From assembly GCF_037893015.1 (NCBI RefSeq), contig NC_133663.1, forward strand, positions 145,370,577-145,434,576: a DNA stretch of 64,000 nucleotides. Reading direction: 5' to 3'. Every line of letters begins with the position of its first letter. The stretch's first letter is position 1. The DNA comes from Macrotis lagotis. Taxonomy: Eukaryota > Chordata > Mammalia > Peramelemorphia > Peramelidae. Of the stretch, positions 1 through 12,200 are shown piece after piece. The notes beneath the pieces are model-generated. The model searched no databases. It was not told the origin of the DNA and saw only the letters and a program-made list of their open reading frames with translations. A program made the translations under genes and the position numbers.

Positions 1-65
1 CAAGTACAAGCAAATCAACATAGGTCCACCTCAGTACTGGCAATGATAGATGATAATCTCTTATT

Positions 66-217
66 TTTTTTTTAGGTTTTTGCAAGGCAAATGGGGTTAA
101 GTGGCTTGCCCAAGACCACACAGCTAGGTAATTATTAAATGTCTGAGACTGGATTTGAACCCAGGTAGTCCTGACTGCAAGGCTGGTGTTTTATCTACTG
201 CACCACCTAGCCACCCC
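66..217 (-). mobile_element. tRNA-headed SINE, WSINE1/SINE1-like, full length
   Basis: Read on the minus strand it has the family layout: a GGGGTGGCTAGGTGG head with a tRNA-like box A, a GGTTCAAATCC-type box B, the CTTAATAATTACCTAGCTGTGTGG body, CTTGGGCAAGCCACTTAACCCC, and an A tail (here a T run at 66-74). A 14-bp perfect target-site duplication, GATAATCTCTTATT, lies at 52-65 and 218-231. The same family recurs eleven more times in this window, and this copy is a good reference for its ends. The family name rests on memory of marsupial SINE consensus sequences. Confidence 0.9.
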
Positions 218-231
218 GATAATCTCTTATT

Positions 232-715
232 GACCCCTTCTCCACCCCTCCCCCCGGGTTATCATCTGGGGACTGAGAATCTGAGAATTATGGAAGTAGT
301 TGTTTCCACTGCTGATTCAGTGGCTACCAAGAAAGCACCATTTTGGTGGAACTGGGGCTTTGCTGACTCAGCCTACACATTACCATGATCCACTCTCACC
401 CAGGTGAGATGTAACTTTTCTATTGCCCTTTTAAGTTATCTAGCATTTGTGGCTTGATTGATCTATCAACCATCCACTAAATAATACCAATTTGCTGTGG
501 AGAAGCCTGGACTGGATTGTTCCTTTTTCATATATAGTTTCAAAAGATCCTCTCTAACAACCTCCTGGTCTGGAAAATTGTTTCACTCTGTATGTTTTGG
601 TAACTGTTGTTCTTGAATTTGTTCAGTCATCATTGAAAGGAGGTGGGGATAACATATGAGTCACTGTTATGACTTCTCCATCTTAGTTCCACATCCCCAC
701 ATTGTATTGAATTTT
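232..715. other. Unclassified non-coding stretch
   Basis: No repeat family, RNA gene or convincing coding frame is recognised. A 77-codon open frame at 155-388 runs from the SINE into this stretch and is not credible as a gene. The stretch may be unique host DNA or a diverged L1 5'UTR. Confidence 0.4.
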
Positions 716-1435
716 AAAATTATTTTTCTAGCTCTATAATTTTATCTCAGAATTGTTTTAATTTGTATTTCTCTAAACAATAATGATTTAGAGTAGTTTT
801 CATATGACTATAGATAACTTTGATTTATTTATCTGAAAATTGTCTTTCCATATAATTTGGTCAGCTGTAAATTGGGGAATGGCTTTATTTTTATAAATTC
901 ATATGAGTTCACACTATATTTTAGAAATGTGTGCTTTGTCAGAAATATTAGTTGTAAAAATTATTTCCCAGCTTACAACATTTCTTTTACTCTTGTTTGC
1001 AGTAGTTTGTGTAAAAATGTTTATTTCTTCTTTGGTCATAGACTGCTCCTGTTTCCATAGATCTGATAGCTTAAAACTATTCCTTGTTCTCATACTTATA
1101 TTTTATTTTAAATCCTGCACCTAGTTTGACTTTATCTTGATAAAGGGTGAGATGTTGGGCTATATCTAGTTTTCACCAATCTTCCGGTTTTACCAGCAGT
1201 TTTTATAGAAGAGTGAATTTTAATTTAATTTGTTGCTCTTTGGGGATAGTTAGATATTGCTCTCCAGAATGGTTGGATCAGTTCACAGCTCTACCAACAA
1301 TGCAACAATTTCCCAATCTTCCCACAACCTCTCCAACTATGATCATTTCTCTTTTTCTCATCTTAGCCAATCTGATACATCTGAGATGCCAATCTGATAC
1401 ATCTTAGGTGATAGTTGTTTTAATTTACATTTACA
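716..1435 (-). mobile_element. Old L1 fragments (ORF2 C-terminal region), rearranged
   Basis: On the minus strand this matches the ORF2 C-terminal region also seen at 2990-3212 and 62560-63060: the segment around TAGAAATG..TTTGTCAGAAATATTA, then the TCCATAGATCTGATAG block. From about 1255 the text jumps back to a more 3' part of the element (CTCCAGAATGGTTGGATCAG and CAGCTCTACCAACAATG), so two L1 pieces are joined out of order. A short direct repeat, CCAATCTGATACATCT, occurs at about 1368 and 1389. Confidence 0.7.
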
Positions 1436-1439
1436 TTTC

Positions 1440-2254
1440 TCAACTTCCAACCAAGATGCCAGAGAGAAGACAAGCACAGTTCTAAAGTCTCCTGATCTTT
1501 CTTTATCTATCATATTAAACAAACTCTTAACAGAAATCCAAGCCACAAAACCCAGAACAAAAGCCAGGAGAAAGAACATCTACCTCAAGATTTGTTTTGG
1601 GCAGTTCCAGGCAGGTGAGTCCCAGCACAGAAGGCGTATCAGTCCTGTATCATTCAGATTAGAGGCTGTATTGGAGCTGGGGAGCCTGAGGGCCCAAGAG
1701 ACTGACCTGCTGGATCAGTGGTGGGGCTAGACCATGGGGGCTTGAGTCAACTAGGGAGCAAAGGCACTGGTGTTGGTGCTCACCCTCTGGAGCTTGCGGA
1801 CAAGGCTGGGGGGAGAGTTCCGGTGCAGGAGAGCTGTGGACACCATCCCTGGGCTCCTCTGGTCTGAGGAACTCTGAGTCCACACCTCCATTGCAGCTGA
1901 GGCCTCTTCCCAAAACAAACAAAAGCAGACTACTTCTATCTCAGGCACAGGTGTGTGAGCAGAAGTACCAGCCCAGCTGACAATAGGGAGAGGGATGACT
2001 TCACCCCAGGGTAAAGCCCACCATTGATTGAAGGCAAAAGGATTCAATAGCTTCAACCCCTTCCTTCAAGCTAAGGGAATGCCTCAATCAAGGTCACAAG
2101 CACTCTAGAGAAAGCAATCAGTACCTCCTAGTGGCCAACCTGAGAAATTGCACCCAGTGAGTAAAGCCTCTAGTGATCCCAAAACCCTGTGAACCAACCC
2201 CTCCCCAACTCAAGGTCTTAGCAAAATGAAGAAGGGTCAGCAGAAAGGTGGATC
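1440..2254 (+). mobile_element. L1 5'UTR with the first codons of ORF1
   Basis: It starts with CCAAGATGCCAGAGAGAAGACA, nearly identical to the plus-strand L1 start at 27457, so this is the 5' end of a marsupial L1. It is more GC-rich than its surroundings, as L1 5'UTRs often are. An ATG at 2226 opens a frame reading MKKGQQKG before homology stops near 2252. I take this as the ORF1 start, by inference. The rest of the element is missing. Confidence 0.7.
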
Positions 2255-2341
2255 CATAATTTACATTTCTCTAATTGATAATGATTTGGAGCATTTTTAT
2301 ATGATTATATAAAGCTTTATTCTTCCAGGTGAGATATTATC
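2255..2341 (-). mobile_element. Short old L1 fragment, pre-insertion host of the next L1
   Basis: ATTTACATTTCTCTAATTGATAATGATTTGGAGCA matches, on the minus strand, the L1 segment also found at 62550-62580. A younger plus-strand L1 3' end was inserted immediately downstream. Confidence 0.6.
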
Positions 2342-2357
2342 CAAATGTCATTTTGGG

Positions 2358-2908
2358 TGTCCTTCAATTGGGGAATGGCTTAGCAAACTGTGGTATATGT
2401 ATGTCATGGAACACTATTGTTCTATTAGAAACCAGGAGGGACGGGATTTCAGGGAAACCTGGAGGAATTTGCATAAATTAATGCTGAATGAGATGAGCAG
2501 AACCAGAAAAACATTGTACACCCTAACAGCAACATGGGAGTGATGTTCAACCTTGAAGGACTTGCTCATTCCATCAGTGCAACAATCAGGAACAATTTTG
2601 GGCTGTCAGCAAAGGAGAGTGCCATCTGTATCCAGATAAGGAGCTGTGGAGATTGAACAAAGTGCAAGGACTATTCCCCTTAATTTAGAAAAAAACAGAT
2701 ATCTTATTGTCTGATCTTGTTACCTCTTAGACTTCTCTTCTCTTTAAGGATATGATTTCTCTCTCATCACACCTAATTTGGATCAAGGTAAAACATGGAA
2801 AGAAAGTAAAGACTGACAGAGTGCTTTCTGTGGGGGCGGGAGGGAAGCAAGATTGGAGGAAAATTGTAAAACTCAAATAATATCTTTAATAAAAATAAAT
2901 AAAAAAAA
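2358..2908 (+). mobile_element. 5'-truncated L1 3' end with perfect TSD
   Basis: It carries the ORF2 stop region and 3'UTR of the family: TCAATTGGGGAATGGCTTAG, GGAACACTATTGTTCTATTAG, GATGAGCAGAACCAG, and an AATAAA-type A-rich tail. A 16-bp perfect duplication, CAAATGTCATTTTGGG, lies at 2342-2357 and 2909-2924, so both insertion ends are exact. At about 550 bp it is a severely truncated, non-autonomous copy. Confidence 0.92.
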
Positions 2909-2989
2909 CAAATGTCATTTTGGGGAAATGAAGCCAATGAGGTCCAACCTCAGCCATAATGAGAAGCTGTCCCTTCAGCTGCCCATCCC

Positions 2990-3212
2990 TGTCACCTGAC
3001 ATATTCATATCTTTTGAGTATTTTTATGTAGGTAATGACCTTGTAAATTTGATGAAATTCTCTATATATTTTAGAAATGAGACATTTATCTGAATACCTA
3101 ATTGTTAACAATATTTCCCACCTTTCTACTTTTCTTGTAATTTTGACAGCATTGATTGTCTTACTGTAAAAACTTTTTTTTACTTTAATATAGTTAAAAA
3201 TCAATCATTTTG
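2990..3212 (-). mobile_element. L1 ORF2 C-terminal piece, left half of a split copy
   Basis: The minus-strand frame (2992-3204) reads as the L1 ORF2 C-terminal region, with ..SKTINAVKITRKVERWEILL.. and ..SDKCLISKIYRE... It is the same domain, in opposite orientation, as the plus-strand frame at 3744-4001. The copy resumes at 5079 after a plus-strand L1 insertion. Confidence 0.8.
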
Positions 3213-5068
3213 ACAATTCTACTGCAACTAAACTACCTATTTAGTGCCCTACCAATCAAAATTAAAAAAAAAAATTAATTAATGAGTTAGAAAAGGTTGT
3301 AAGTAAATTCATATGGAGAAATAAAAAGTCAAGAATTTCCAGGGATTTAATGAAAAAAGGTGCAAAAGAAGGGGCCTTGGCCCTACCTGATATAAAATTA
3401 TATTATAAAGCATCAGTCATCAAAACTGTCTGGTATTAGCTAAGAAATAGAGTGGTGGAGTAGTGGAATAGACTAGGTGCAATAGCAGGAAATGCTTATA
3501 GTAATCTGCCATTTGATAATCCCAAAGAGTCCAGCTATTGGGATAAAAACTTTCTCTGATAAAAACTGCTGGAAAAATTGGAAGTTACTATGGAAGAAAC
3601 TTAGATGAGACCAACACCTCACACCCTATACCAAGATAAGATCCAAAAGGATACAGGATTTAGATATATAAAACAATACTAGTAGCAAATTAGAAAATTA
3701 AGGACTAGTTTACCTGTCAGAACTATGGAAAGGGAAGCAGTTTATGACTAAGGAAGAGATGGAGAACATCATTAAAAACAAACTAGATAATTTCAATTAC
3801 ATTAAATTAGAAAACTTTTACACAGACAAAATCACTGTAACCAAGATCAAAAGAAATGTAGTAAACTGGGAAATAATCTTTACAACTAATGTTTCTGACA
3901 AAGGACTCATTTCTAAAATATACAGAACTGAATCATATTGGAAAAAAAAAATTCCCCAACTGACAAATGGTCAAAGGATATGCAAGGCAATTTACAGATG
4001 AGGCAATCAAAGCCATCCATAGTCATATAAAAATTGCTCTAAATCATTACTTAATAGAGAAATGCAAAGTAAAGTTTCTCTGAGGTACCATCTCACACCT
4101 CGCAGACATCAGGAAGGATAATGATCATTGTTGGTAGGATTGTGGCAAATCTGGGACACTATTACATTGTTGGTGGAGCTGTGAACTCATCCAACTTTTC
4201 TGGAGAGAAATTTGGAACTATGCCCAAAGTGCAACAAAAATGAGCATACCCTTTCATCCAGCAATACTACTACCGGCTCTATACCCTGAAGAGATGATGA
4301 AAAATGGTAAAATCATCACTTATTCAAAAATATTCATAGCATCCCTGTTTGTGGTGGCAAAGAACTGGAAATTAAGTCAATGTCCTTGAGTTGGACAATT
4401 GTGTTATATGTATGTCATGGAACACTATTTTTCTATTACAAATCAGGAGGGGGGGGGTGACTAGGTGGCTCAGTGAATAAAACACTGGCCCTGGAGTCAG
4501 GAGTACCTGAGTTTAAATCCGGCCTCAGACACTTAATAATTACCTAGCCATGTGGCCTTGGGCAAGCCACTTAACCCCATTTGCCTTGTAAAAAAAAAGA
4601 AATCAGGAGGGATGGGAATTCAGGGAAGCCTGGAAGGATTTTCATGAACTGATGCGGAACAAGATGAGCAGAACCAGAAAACCACTGTACATCCTAATAG
4701 CATTATGGTGGCAATGATCAACCTTGATGGACTTGCTCATTCCATCAGTGCAACAATCAGACAATTTGGGGCTGTCTGCAGTGGAGAATACCATCTGTAT
4801 CCAGAGAAACAACTGTGGAGTTTGAACAAAGACCCAAGACTATTACCTTAAATTTAGAAAAACCAACCTGATATCTTATGGTCTCATTGCTGCTATCTCT
4901 TATACTTTGTTTCTTCCTTAAGGATATTTCTGTCTCATCACACTCAATTTGGAACAATGTATACCATGGAAACAATGTAAAACTGACAAATTGCCTTCTG
5001 TGGGGGGGGGCAGGGAAGTAAGTTTAGGGGAAAAATTGTGAAACTCAAAATAAATAAAATCTTTAAAA
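3213..5068 (+). mobile_element. 5'-truncated L1 (ORF2 C-terminus plus 3'UTR) inside an opposite-strand L1
   Basis: It begins at AATTCTACTGCAACTAAACTACC, an ORF2 segment also present at 30416 in the longer plus L1. It runs through the C-terminal domain (frame 3744-4001) and the Cys/His-like region at about 4120-4200 to the 3'UTR and an AATAAAATCTTTAAAAA tail. The flanks AAAAATCAATCATTTT and AAAAATCATTCATATT look like a diverged target-site duplication. The coding part has frameshifts and stops. A SINE sits at 4452-4599. Confidence 0.88.
4452..4599 (+). mobile_element. WSINE1/SINE1-like SINE nested in the L1 3'UTR
   Basis: Family body (CTAGGTGGCTCAGTG.., GGAGTCAGGAGTACCTGAG, GGCCTTGGGCAAGCCAC) with an A tail. 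A 12-bp perfect duplication, AAATCAGGAGGG, at 4440-4451 and 4600-4611 is L1 sequence, so the SINE arrived after the L1 insertion. Confidence 0.92.
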
Positions 5069-6394
5069 ATCATTCATATTACAATTTATAAAGTTCTCTA
5101 TTTTTTGTTTGGTGAAAAATTTGTCCCTCCATAAATCTGATAGATGAAGTTTTTCTTGATCCATTAATTTATTTGTGGCGTGACCCTTAATGTCTAAATC
5201 CTGCAAGCATTTTGACCTTATTTTGGTCTAGCATGTGAAATGTGGATCTATGCCTTGTTTTTTGCCAAAATGCTTTCCAGTTTTCCCAACAATTTCTGTC
5301 AAATAATGAGTTCTTATCCCCAAAGTTAATGTCTTTGGGTTTGTCAAACAGTAGATTACTGTAGTAATTTACTGCAGTTTCTTTTGAACCTATCCTAATC
5401 TACTGATCCATTTCTGTATTTCTTAACCAATACCAGGCAGTTTTGCTTACTGCTGCTTCATACTATAGTTTTATACCTGGTCAAGCTAGGTTACCTTCCT
5501 TTACATTTTTTCATCAGTTCCCTTGCTATTCTTGACCTTTTGTTGCTTGAGAAAATTGTGCTACAAATTTTTCTAGCTCAGAAAAATATTTATTTTATAG
5601 TTTGATTGGTATGGAACTGAATAAATAATTTAATTTGGGTAGAATTGTCATTTTTATTATAGTAGCTATAGCTAACTGTGAGCAGCTGACACTTTTCCAA
5701 TTATTTAGATAGGACTGTATTTGTGTGAGAAGTGATTCTATTCATGTTCATATACTTTCTGCATTTATCTTGGGAGGTACATTCCCAAGTATTTAATGTT
5801 GTCTACACATACTTTAAATGGAATTTCTCATTCTATATCTTGTTCTTGAGTTTTGCTGTTTGTATGCATAAATGCTGAGTTGATTTTATATTCTGCTACA
5901 TTGTTGAATTTGATAATGGTTTCAAGGAGATTTTAAGTTTTCTTAGTTTTCTAACATACCATCATATCATTTGCAAAGAGTGAGAGTTTTGCTTCCACAC
6001 TGCTAATTCTGATTCTTTCCATTTCTTTTTTTATTTTTGCTAAAGCTAGCATTTCTAATACTGTGTTGAATAGTAATGGTAAAATGGGTATCCTTGTTTC
6101 ACCCCTTATTTTATTGCACATGCTCTCAATTTCTTTCCATTAGTTATATAATATTTGTTGATGGTTTAAGATAGATATAATTTATTATTTTTAAGGAAAT
6201 CTCCATTTGTTCCTGTCTAGGGTTTTTAACAAGAATGGATGTTTATTTTATCAAAGGGTTTTTTGGCATCTATTGAGAAAATCATGATTTCTGTTGGTTT
6301 TGCTTTTGATATGTTCAAGTACGTTGAGTGTTTTTCTCATATTGAACTATTCTTACCTACTAGTATAAATCCTACCTGATCATGGTGTATTATC

Positions 6395-6688
6395 CTAGTA
6401 ATAACATACTATAGTCTCATTGCTAAAAATTTTTTCTAAGATTTTTGCATCAATACTCTTTAGGGAGATTGGTCTATAATTTTCTTCATCTGTTTTGGTT
6501 TTTCCTAGTTTGGGTATTAGCACAATATTGTTGTCATAAAAAGAATTTGGCAGAACTTCTAGTATTTTAAAATAGTTTATGTAGAATAGAAATTTATTGT
6601 TTATTAAATGTTTGTTGGAATTCACTTGTACTAATTCATCTGGACTTAGAGACATTTTCTTAGGAAATTTTATTGATGGTTTCATCAA
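6395..6688 (-). pseudogene. L1 ORF2 reverse transcriptase fragment
   Basis: A minus-strand frame of 97 codons contains ..PNSFYDNNIVLIPK.., the finger/palm entry region of L1 reverse transcriptase, followed by NYRPISL and DAKILEKI. An intact L1 ORF2 is well over 1,000 residues, so this is a short surviving stretch between disabling mutations. It is not expected to encode a working enzyme. Confidence 0.85.
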
Positions 6689-7190
6689 TTTCTTTTTCTG
6701 AAATGGGGTTAAGTATTTTACTTCCTCTTCTATTAATCTTTGCAGTTGGTATTTTTATAAACATTATTTTGACATAGAGTTCGACTGGTAATTTGACTAT
6801 CTCCTTTCTTTTATAAATCAGATTAACCTAAGGTTTGTCTATTTTATTGACTTTTTCATAAACCCAATTCTTACTTTTATTTATGAGATCAATAGCTATA
6901 TTGCACTCAGTATTATCAATCTCTCTCCCTTGACTTTAAGTATTTCTAATTTAATATTTAATTGGGGATCCTTAATTTATTCTTTTACTAGCTTTTTTAG
7001 TTACATATTCAATCATTGAACTCCTCTTTCTCTATTTTATTCATAGACATTTAGAGATATAAAGTTTACCCTCAAAATTTTGTTGGCTGCATCCCATAAA
7101 TTTTGATATGATGTCATATTGGAATACTTTCTTTGGAAATAATTATTGATTATTCCTATCATTTACTGTTGTATCATCCATTATTTAAGA

Positions 7191-7430
7191 TTAAGTCATT
7201 TGCTTTCCAATTAGTTTTTGATTAACTTTCCAAGACCTTTTATTACATGTAATTTTTATTGCACCATGGTCTGAGAAGTATGTATTTATTATTTCTGCCT
7301 TTCTGCATTTCATTATAAGGTTTTTGTGCCCTAATACATTGTCTTTTTTTTCGGTATAGGTGTCATGTACTACTGAGAAAAAGATATGTTCTTTTTTAAC
7401 TCCATCATCTTTTCTCCAGAGGCCTATCAT
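7191..7430 (-). pseudogene. L1 ORF2 endonuclease fragment
   Basis: The 79-codon frame matches the C-terminal half of the APE-like endonuclease domain. It has the IDLWR region, a FSVVHDTYTEKKDNVLGHK stretch in place of the usual FSR..TYSRIDHIL, and SDHGAIK, where the catalytic His/Asp pair of the domain lies. Changes at normally fixed sites and upstream stops mark it as decayed. Confidence 0.8.
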
Positions 7431-8629
7431 ATCTAAAATTTCTAAGACTTCATTGACCTTCTTATCTTACTTCTTGTTTATTTTGTTTTTAGTTTTGTCT
7501 AGTTCTGAGAGAGGTAGTTTGATGTCCCCTATTATTAAAGTTTTGCTGCCTGTGTTTCCTTATAATTCACTCAGCTTTTCCTCTTAGAATTTGGATGCTA
7601 TACCACTAAGTGCATACATGTTTTCTAATGATATAGCTTTTTTATTTTTTTAAATAATGGTGCCTCAAAAAAAGATGTAGTTTCCTTCCTTATCCCTTTT
7701 CAAGAGATTGATTTTTATTTTTATTTTATCTGAGATCAGAATCACTATTCCTGATTTTTTTTAATTCAACTGAGACATAATATAATTTGCTCCATTATAT
7801 TACCTTTACCCTGTGTGCATTTTTCTGCTTCAAATGTGTTTCTTGTAAAAAGCATATTGCAGGATTCTGGTTTTTAATCTATTGTGTTATCTGCTTCTGT
7901 TTTATGGGACAGTTAATCCTATTCACATTCACAGTTAAGATTAATAATTCTGTATTTTCCTCTGTACTATCCTTCCCTATTTATAATTTTCTCTTTCCTT
8001 TCCTCTTATTCCTCCTCATCAAAATTTTATTCCCTTTCCTCTTTAACTTTTTTCTATTAAAATTTAACTTTCATTCTATGTTCATTTATACCTTTGCCTT
8101 TCCCTTTTCTCAGTCCCCTCTTCCATTATCTTTCTCTCTATCTACACCCCCCCCCCCCTTACCTGTTGATTAGGAAAAACTGTTGAAACCTAAGTGGGAT
8201 TATATCTCATTCCCTCTCTGGGTCAAATCTATTGAATAGAATTTACTTGGTGTTCACACTCTTCCTTCTTTTTTTCTAAAATTATAAATTTTTATGCTTC
8301 TTTACCTGGTGTTATATATCATTCAAGTACTATTAATTAAATATTATCAATTACAGTTTGATTATTTGATTGCTTGATAAGCTCATACTGTTATCAAAGT
8401 ATCAACACAGATTGATTGCTTGGTTTCTCCATATGCAGCATTGTCTCAAATTGCATCAAATATAATTATAATCATTTTCCCCCTACCCATTTTTCAAGTC
8501 CTCTCTGAGAACACACAATCCTCCTCATGAACCAAAGTATCATGCAAAATCAAATCATTCCTTCAAATATTTGTACCCCTTCCCCCAGGCCTATTTTCTC
8601 TTATACTTTAACCCCCCCCTCCTTACCAG

Positions 8630-9050
8630 CATACTTAACCCCTTGTTAAGTGAAACAAGGATTAAGACAAACCATGATTTAATTAACTACAAGAATTTTA
8701 AAGGGATTTAAGTACTGGGAGGCTCTGGAGGTCTCAGCTGAAAAATTTAGAAAACCAGTGCAGGTTGGGGAGACACTCACTCATGACCACCCAGTTTATG
8801 ATGCAGTATCCAGACATAGTGCTAAGCTTTGTCAGCACTACATACTTAAAGTGGATCAAAGGATAATGAGCAAAAAGCTTAAGTTTACACCCCTATTTTC
8901 ATCAGGACTTTTTGCCTCAAACATAGTGATGTCATCTTGAACCTCTTCAGTGGAGAGACAGGACTCAATTATACCCATATCCTTTATATCCAATGTTTTC
9001 AATTATATTTGATCCCTTAATTATCCTATGAGAAATAAAGTTCTTCAGAA
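8630..9050. other. Unclassified insert-like segment with a hairpin at one edge
   Basis: This stretch lies between the inter-ORF and ORF1 regions of an old L1 but does not resemble the matching part of the other L1 copies here. Near its left edge (8634-8666) there is an imperfect inverted repeat: CCTTGTT, a 6-base loop, AACAAGG, with outer CTTAA/TTAAG arms. It could be a small foreign element or diverged L1. I cannot name it. Confidence 0.35.
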
Positions 9051-9215
9051 TTAGAAGTGTTATATCTTCTCTTTTAAGGTTGAATGCAATTTGATGATCT
9101 TAACCAATATTTGTTTTGCTTTATTTTGTTTTTTACTTCCCCTTTTCATTCACCTTTTTATGCAATTCTTGAATCACGCATTTGGGAACTGAATTCTCTT
9201 TTCAGTTCTGAAATG

Positions 9216-12200
9216 TTTAATATATTCTTTGATTTGTTGCTTGATCAAACAATTCTTTAAATATAGGTTATTCAATTTTCAATTAATTTTAGGTCTATAT
9301 CTCCCTGGTGTTTTAATGCATGTGATTTTATATTGCATCATGATCTTAAATGGATATATTCAATATTTCTTCCTTCATTATGAGGATTGTATGCCCTAAT
9401 ATGTGATTGATTTTTGTGTAGGTGCCATTCTATCCCATTCAGTTTTCTCCAAAGGTCTATCATATCTAAGTTTTCTAATGATCTATTCAACTCCTTAACT
9501 TCCTTCTTATTTATTTTATGGTTAAATTTATCTAATTCTGAGAGAGAGACTTTGATATGCTTCACCAGTAGAGTTTTGCTTTCCATGGCTTCCTATATCT
9601 CATTTAAGTTCTCTTAGAATTTGGATGCCATGCATAGATGTTTAATATTCAAATTGCTTCATTGTCTATGATGACTTTTAGGAAAATGTAGTTTCATTAC
9701 TTCTTTCTTTTAACAAGTTCTTTTTTTTGCCATGGCTTTGTCTGAAATAATCATTGCTTCCCTTACTTTTTTTTCACTTGAACTGAAGCACAAAATATTC
9801 TGCTCTTTTATCTTTACTCTTTGCTTCAAATGTGTTTACTGTAAGCAGCCTATTGTAGGATTCTGTTTGTTAATCCACTCTGCTATGTGCTTCTATTTTA
9901 TGGCAGAATTCATTCCACCCACATTCATGGTTATGACTAACTTTTAATTGCCCTCACTTTCTCCCCACCCAGTTTGTATTTTTCCCTTTGTTTCACCTTC
10001 TCACTCACCCCCAATGTTTACTTTTGAATATTGCCTCCCTCAGAGTGTTTCCTTCTTTATATCTACCACTCTCCCTTTTCTTTCCCTTTTCCTTTCTTCC
10101 TTCTTTCCCTTCATTCACTCTCTCCTTCTCTCCTATTTCCTGTAAGATTAAGGTGGTTCCTAGCACCTCTCTTCTTTCCTTATTTTGAAATAAGTCTTTT
10201 GCACTTCTTCATGGGATGTATTCTACCCCATTCAATCTCACCTTTCCTCCTGCCACTTTACAGTTCTCCTTACACTGAAACTTTTTTCCAAATCATTCCA
10301 AAGTCACAGACATACCATAAATGTCCATACCTTCAGCCTAAACATATTCCTTCTACTAGTTACAATTTTCAAGAGTTATGACAATCTTACTCCCAGGTGA
10401 AGCTGTAACCAGTTTAATCTTAGAGGATGAGATTTTTTTTCTTTTCTTTTCCCATTTACCTTTTCATGTATCTCTTGAGTCTCTTGTTTGAAGATAAAAT
10501 TTTCTGTTCAGCTTTTGTCTTTTCATCAGGTAAGTGTGAAAGTCACATATTTTGTTAAATGTCCATATTTTCCCCCTGAAAGACAAGACTCATTTTTTGT
10601 TGTATAGTTGATTTTTGGATGCAAACCAAATTCTCTTACTCTTCAAAATATCATATTTCATGCCTTTTGATTCTTTCATGTTGATGCAACCAGGACCTAT
10701 GTAATCTTGATTGTGTTTCCTTTGCATTTGAGTTGTTTTTTCTGGTTGTTTAGAGGATTTTCTCCTTGATCTGATAATTCTGGAGTTTTTCACAATATTC
10801 CTTGGTGTTTTCATTTTGGGATCCCTTTCAGTAGGGTTTTGATAGATTCTTTCATTGACTATTTTGCCTTCTGGTTCCAAGATATGAAGGCAATTCTCAT
10901 TAATTATACTTTGAAGAATGGATCCAGATTCTTTTTTTTTTATTGCTTTTCAAATAGTCCTATTATTCTTAAATTGTCTCTCCTGTATGCATTTTCCAGT
11001 TAAGTTGTTTTACCAATGAGGTATTTTACATTTTCTTCTCTTTTCTTATTTCTTTGATTTTGTTTGACAGATTCCTATTGTCTCATTAAGTCATTAACTT
11101 CCACTTATCCTGATTGATTTTTAGAGAGGAACTTTCTGTTTAGCTTTTTTGTCTAGTTTTTCATTTTGTCATTTCTATTTTTAAAGTAATTGTTACCTTT
11201 TTCCATTTGCACAGTTGTCTTTTTGAGGGAATTATTTCATTTTTGTATTTGTCCAATTGTATTTTTAAAGGATTTTTTTACATCTGTCATTTTATGTTGT
11301 ATAATGTTAAATTTCTTTTGCATGTTATTTTCTCTTACATGTCTAATTCTCAGTTTTTCAATTTGATTTTTAAATTCCTTTCTGATTTCTTCTAAGAAGT
11401 GTTTCTAGACTAGAAAACAATTCTTATTCTCCTCTGAAGCTTCAGAAATAGAGAACTTCTTTCCTGCTTTTCTGAGATAATATCCTTATCTCCAAAGTAA
11501 TATTCAATAGAACCTGCTTTGCACTGGCCTTTTTTTCATTTTGGGATATTATTCCCTCTTATGTTATGGGAAGGACTGGTGCCATGTACTTTAGAGGTCT
11601 TGCTCACTTGGAATTAGGAACTTCATGGGGATACTCAGTAAACCAACCAGGAAGAGAAGTTAGAAGGTTTCTCTAGATTGTCTGTTTTGGGGGTGTCAGC
11701 CTCCTACTTTCTTGGTGTGGGCCTGGATCTGGGCTGTCTTACCACAATCCAGTTACTGGGCTAGGCCTACAGGGCTCAAAATGAGAAGATCACTCTGGAT
11801 TGTCAGTGGTGGGGAAAGGTGCAAACACTTGAAATTGTTTCTGTGTTTGTACTGGAGAATGCCAGGCTCTCCCCCAAGAATGCAGAGGGCCCCTCTAGGA
11901 GCACCAAGGGCTTGGTTCTTGCAAGCTCCTCTGACTGGATTGATGTCCTGGGCAGCCAAGCTGGAACCCTCCCAATCCGTGCACTGGAGTGCCCCAGTCC
12001 ACCCTCTGTTCATACCACAAAGATTTCTACTCCTGCCACCAGAGTTTTCAAGTAAGTCCCCAGTCACAGTCCTGTGCATTGGGTCTCTGCTTTCTGTCCT
12101 GGGCTAGTCCATTCTCCCCCACTCTCCCCCTCCCATCCCACAGATCTAGCTGTAAGATGTTCCTTTCTGTCTATCCAAAAAATCTGTTAAGAGGTTTGAT

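Larger units (their letters stand above)
5079..9215 (-). mobile_element. Large old L1: ORF2 (RT and endonuclease) to the end of ORF1
   Basis: This is the right half of the minus L1 split at 3213. Going up the coordinates one moves 5' in the element: ORF2 C-terminus (5079-5900), reverse transcriptase (frame 6395-6688, with the family motif NYRPISL), endonuclease (frame 7191-7430, with SDHGAIK and WRK), the pyrimidine-rich inter-ORF region with C runs (7960-8620), then text matching the C-terminal end of ORF1 near 9120-9210. Stops and frameshifts are frequent, so it is dead. The stretch at 8630-9050 inside it does not match other copies and is listed separately. Confidence 0.82.

Noticed and set aside
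66..217. SINE head considered as a tRNA gene
   Set aside because: Only A- and B-box-like segments remain. No cloverleaf with an acceptor stem is apparent, and the unit recurs with an A tail and target duplications.
7787..8173. 128-codon plus-strand open frame rich in Phe, Leu and Pro
   Set aside because: It lies antisense to the L1 ORF2 start and inter-ORF pyrimidine tract. The hydrophobic composition comes from T/C-rich DNA.
11712..12107. 131-codon plus-strand open frame
   Set aside because: Antisense to an L1 5'UTR, with overlapping frames on both strands, as expected for GC-richer non-coding DNA.
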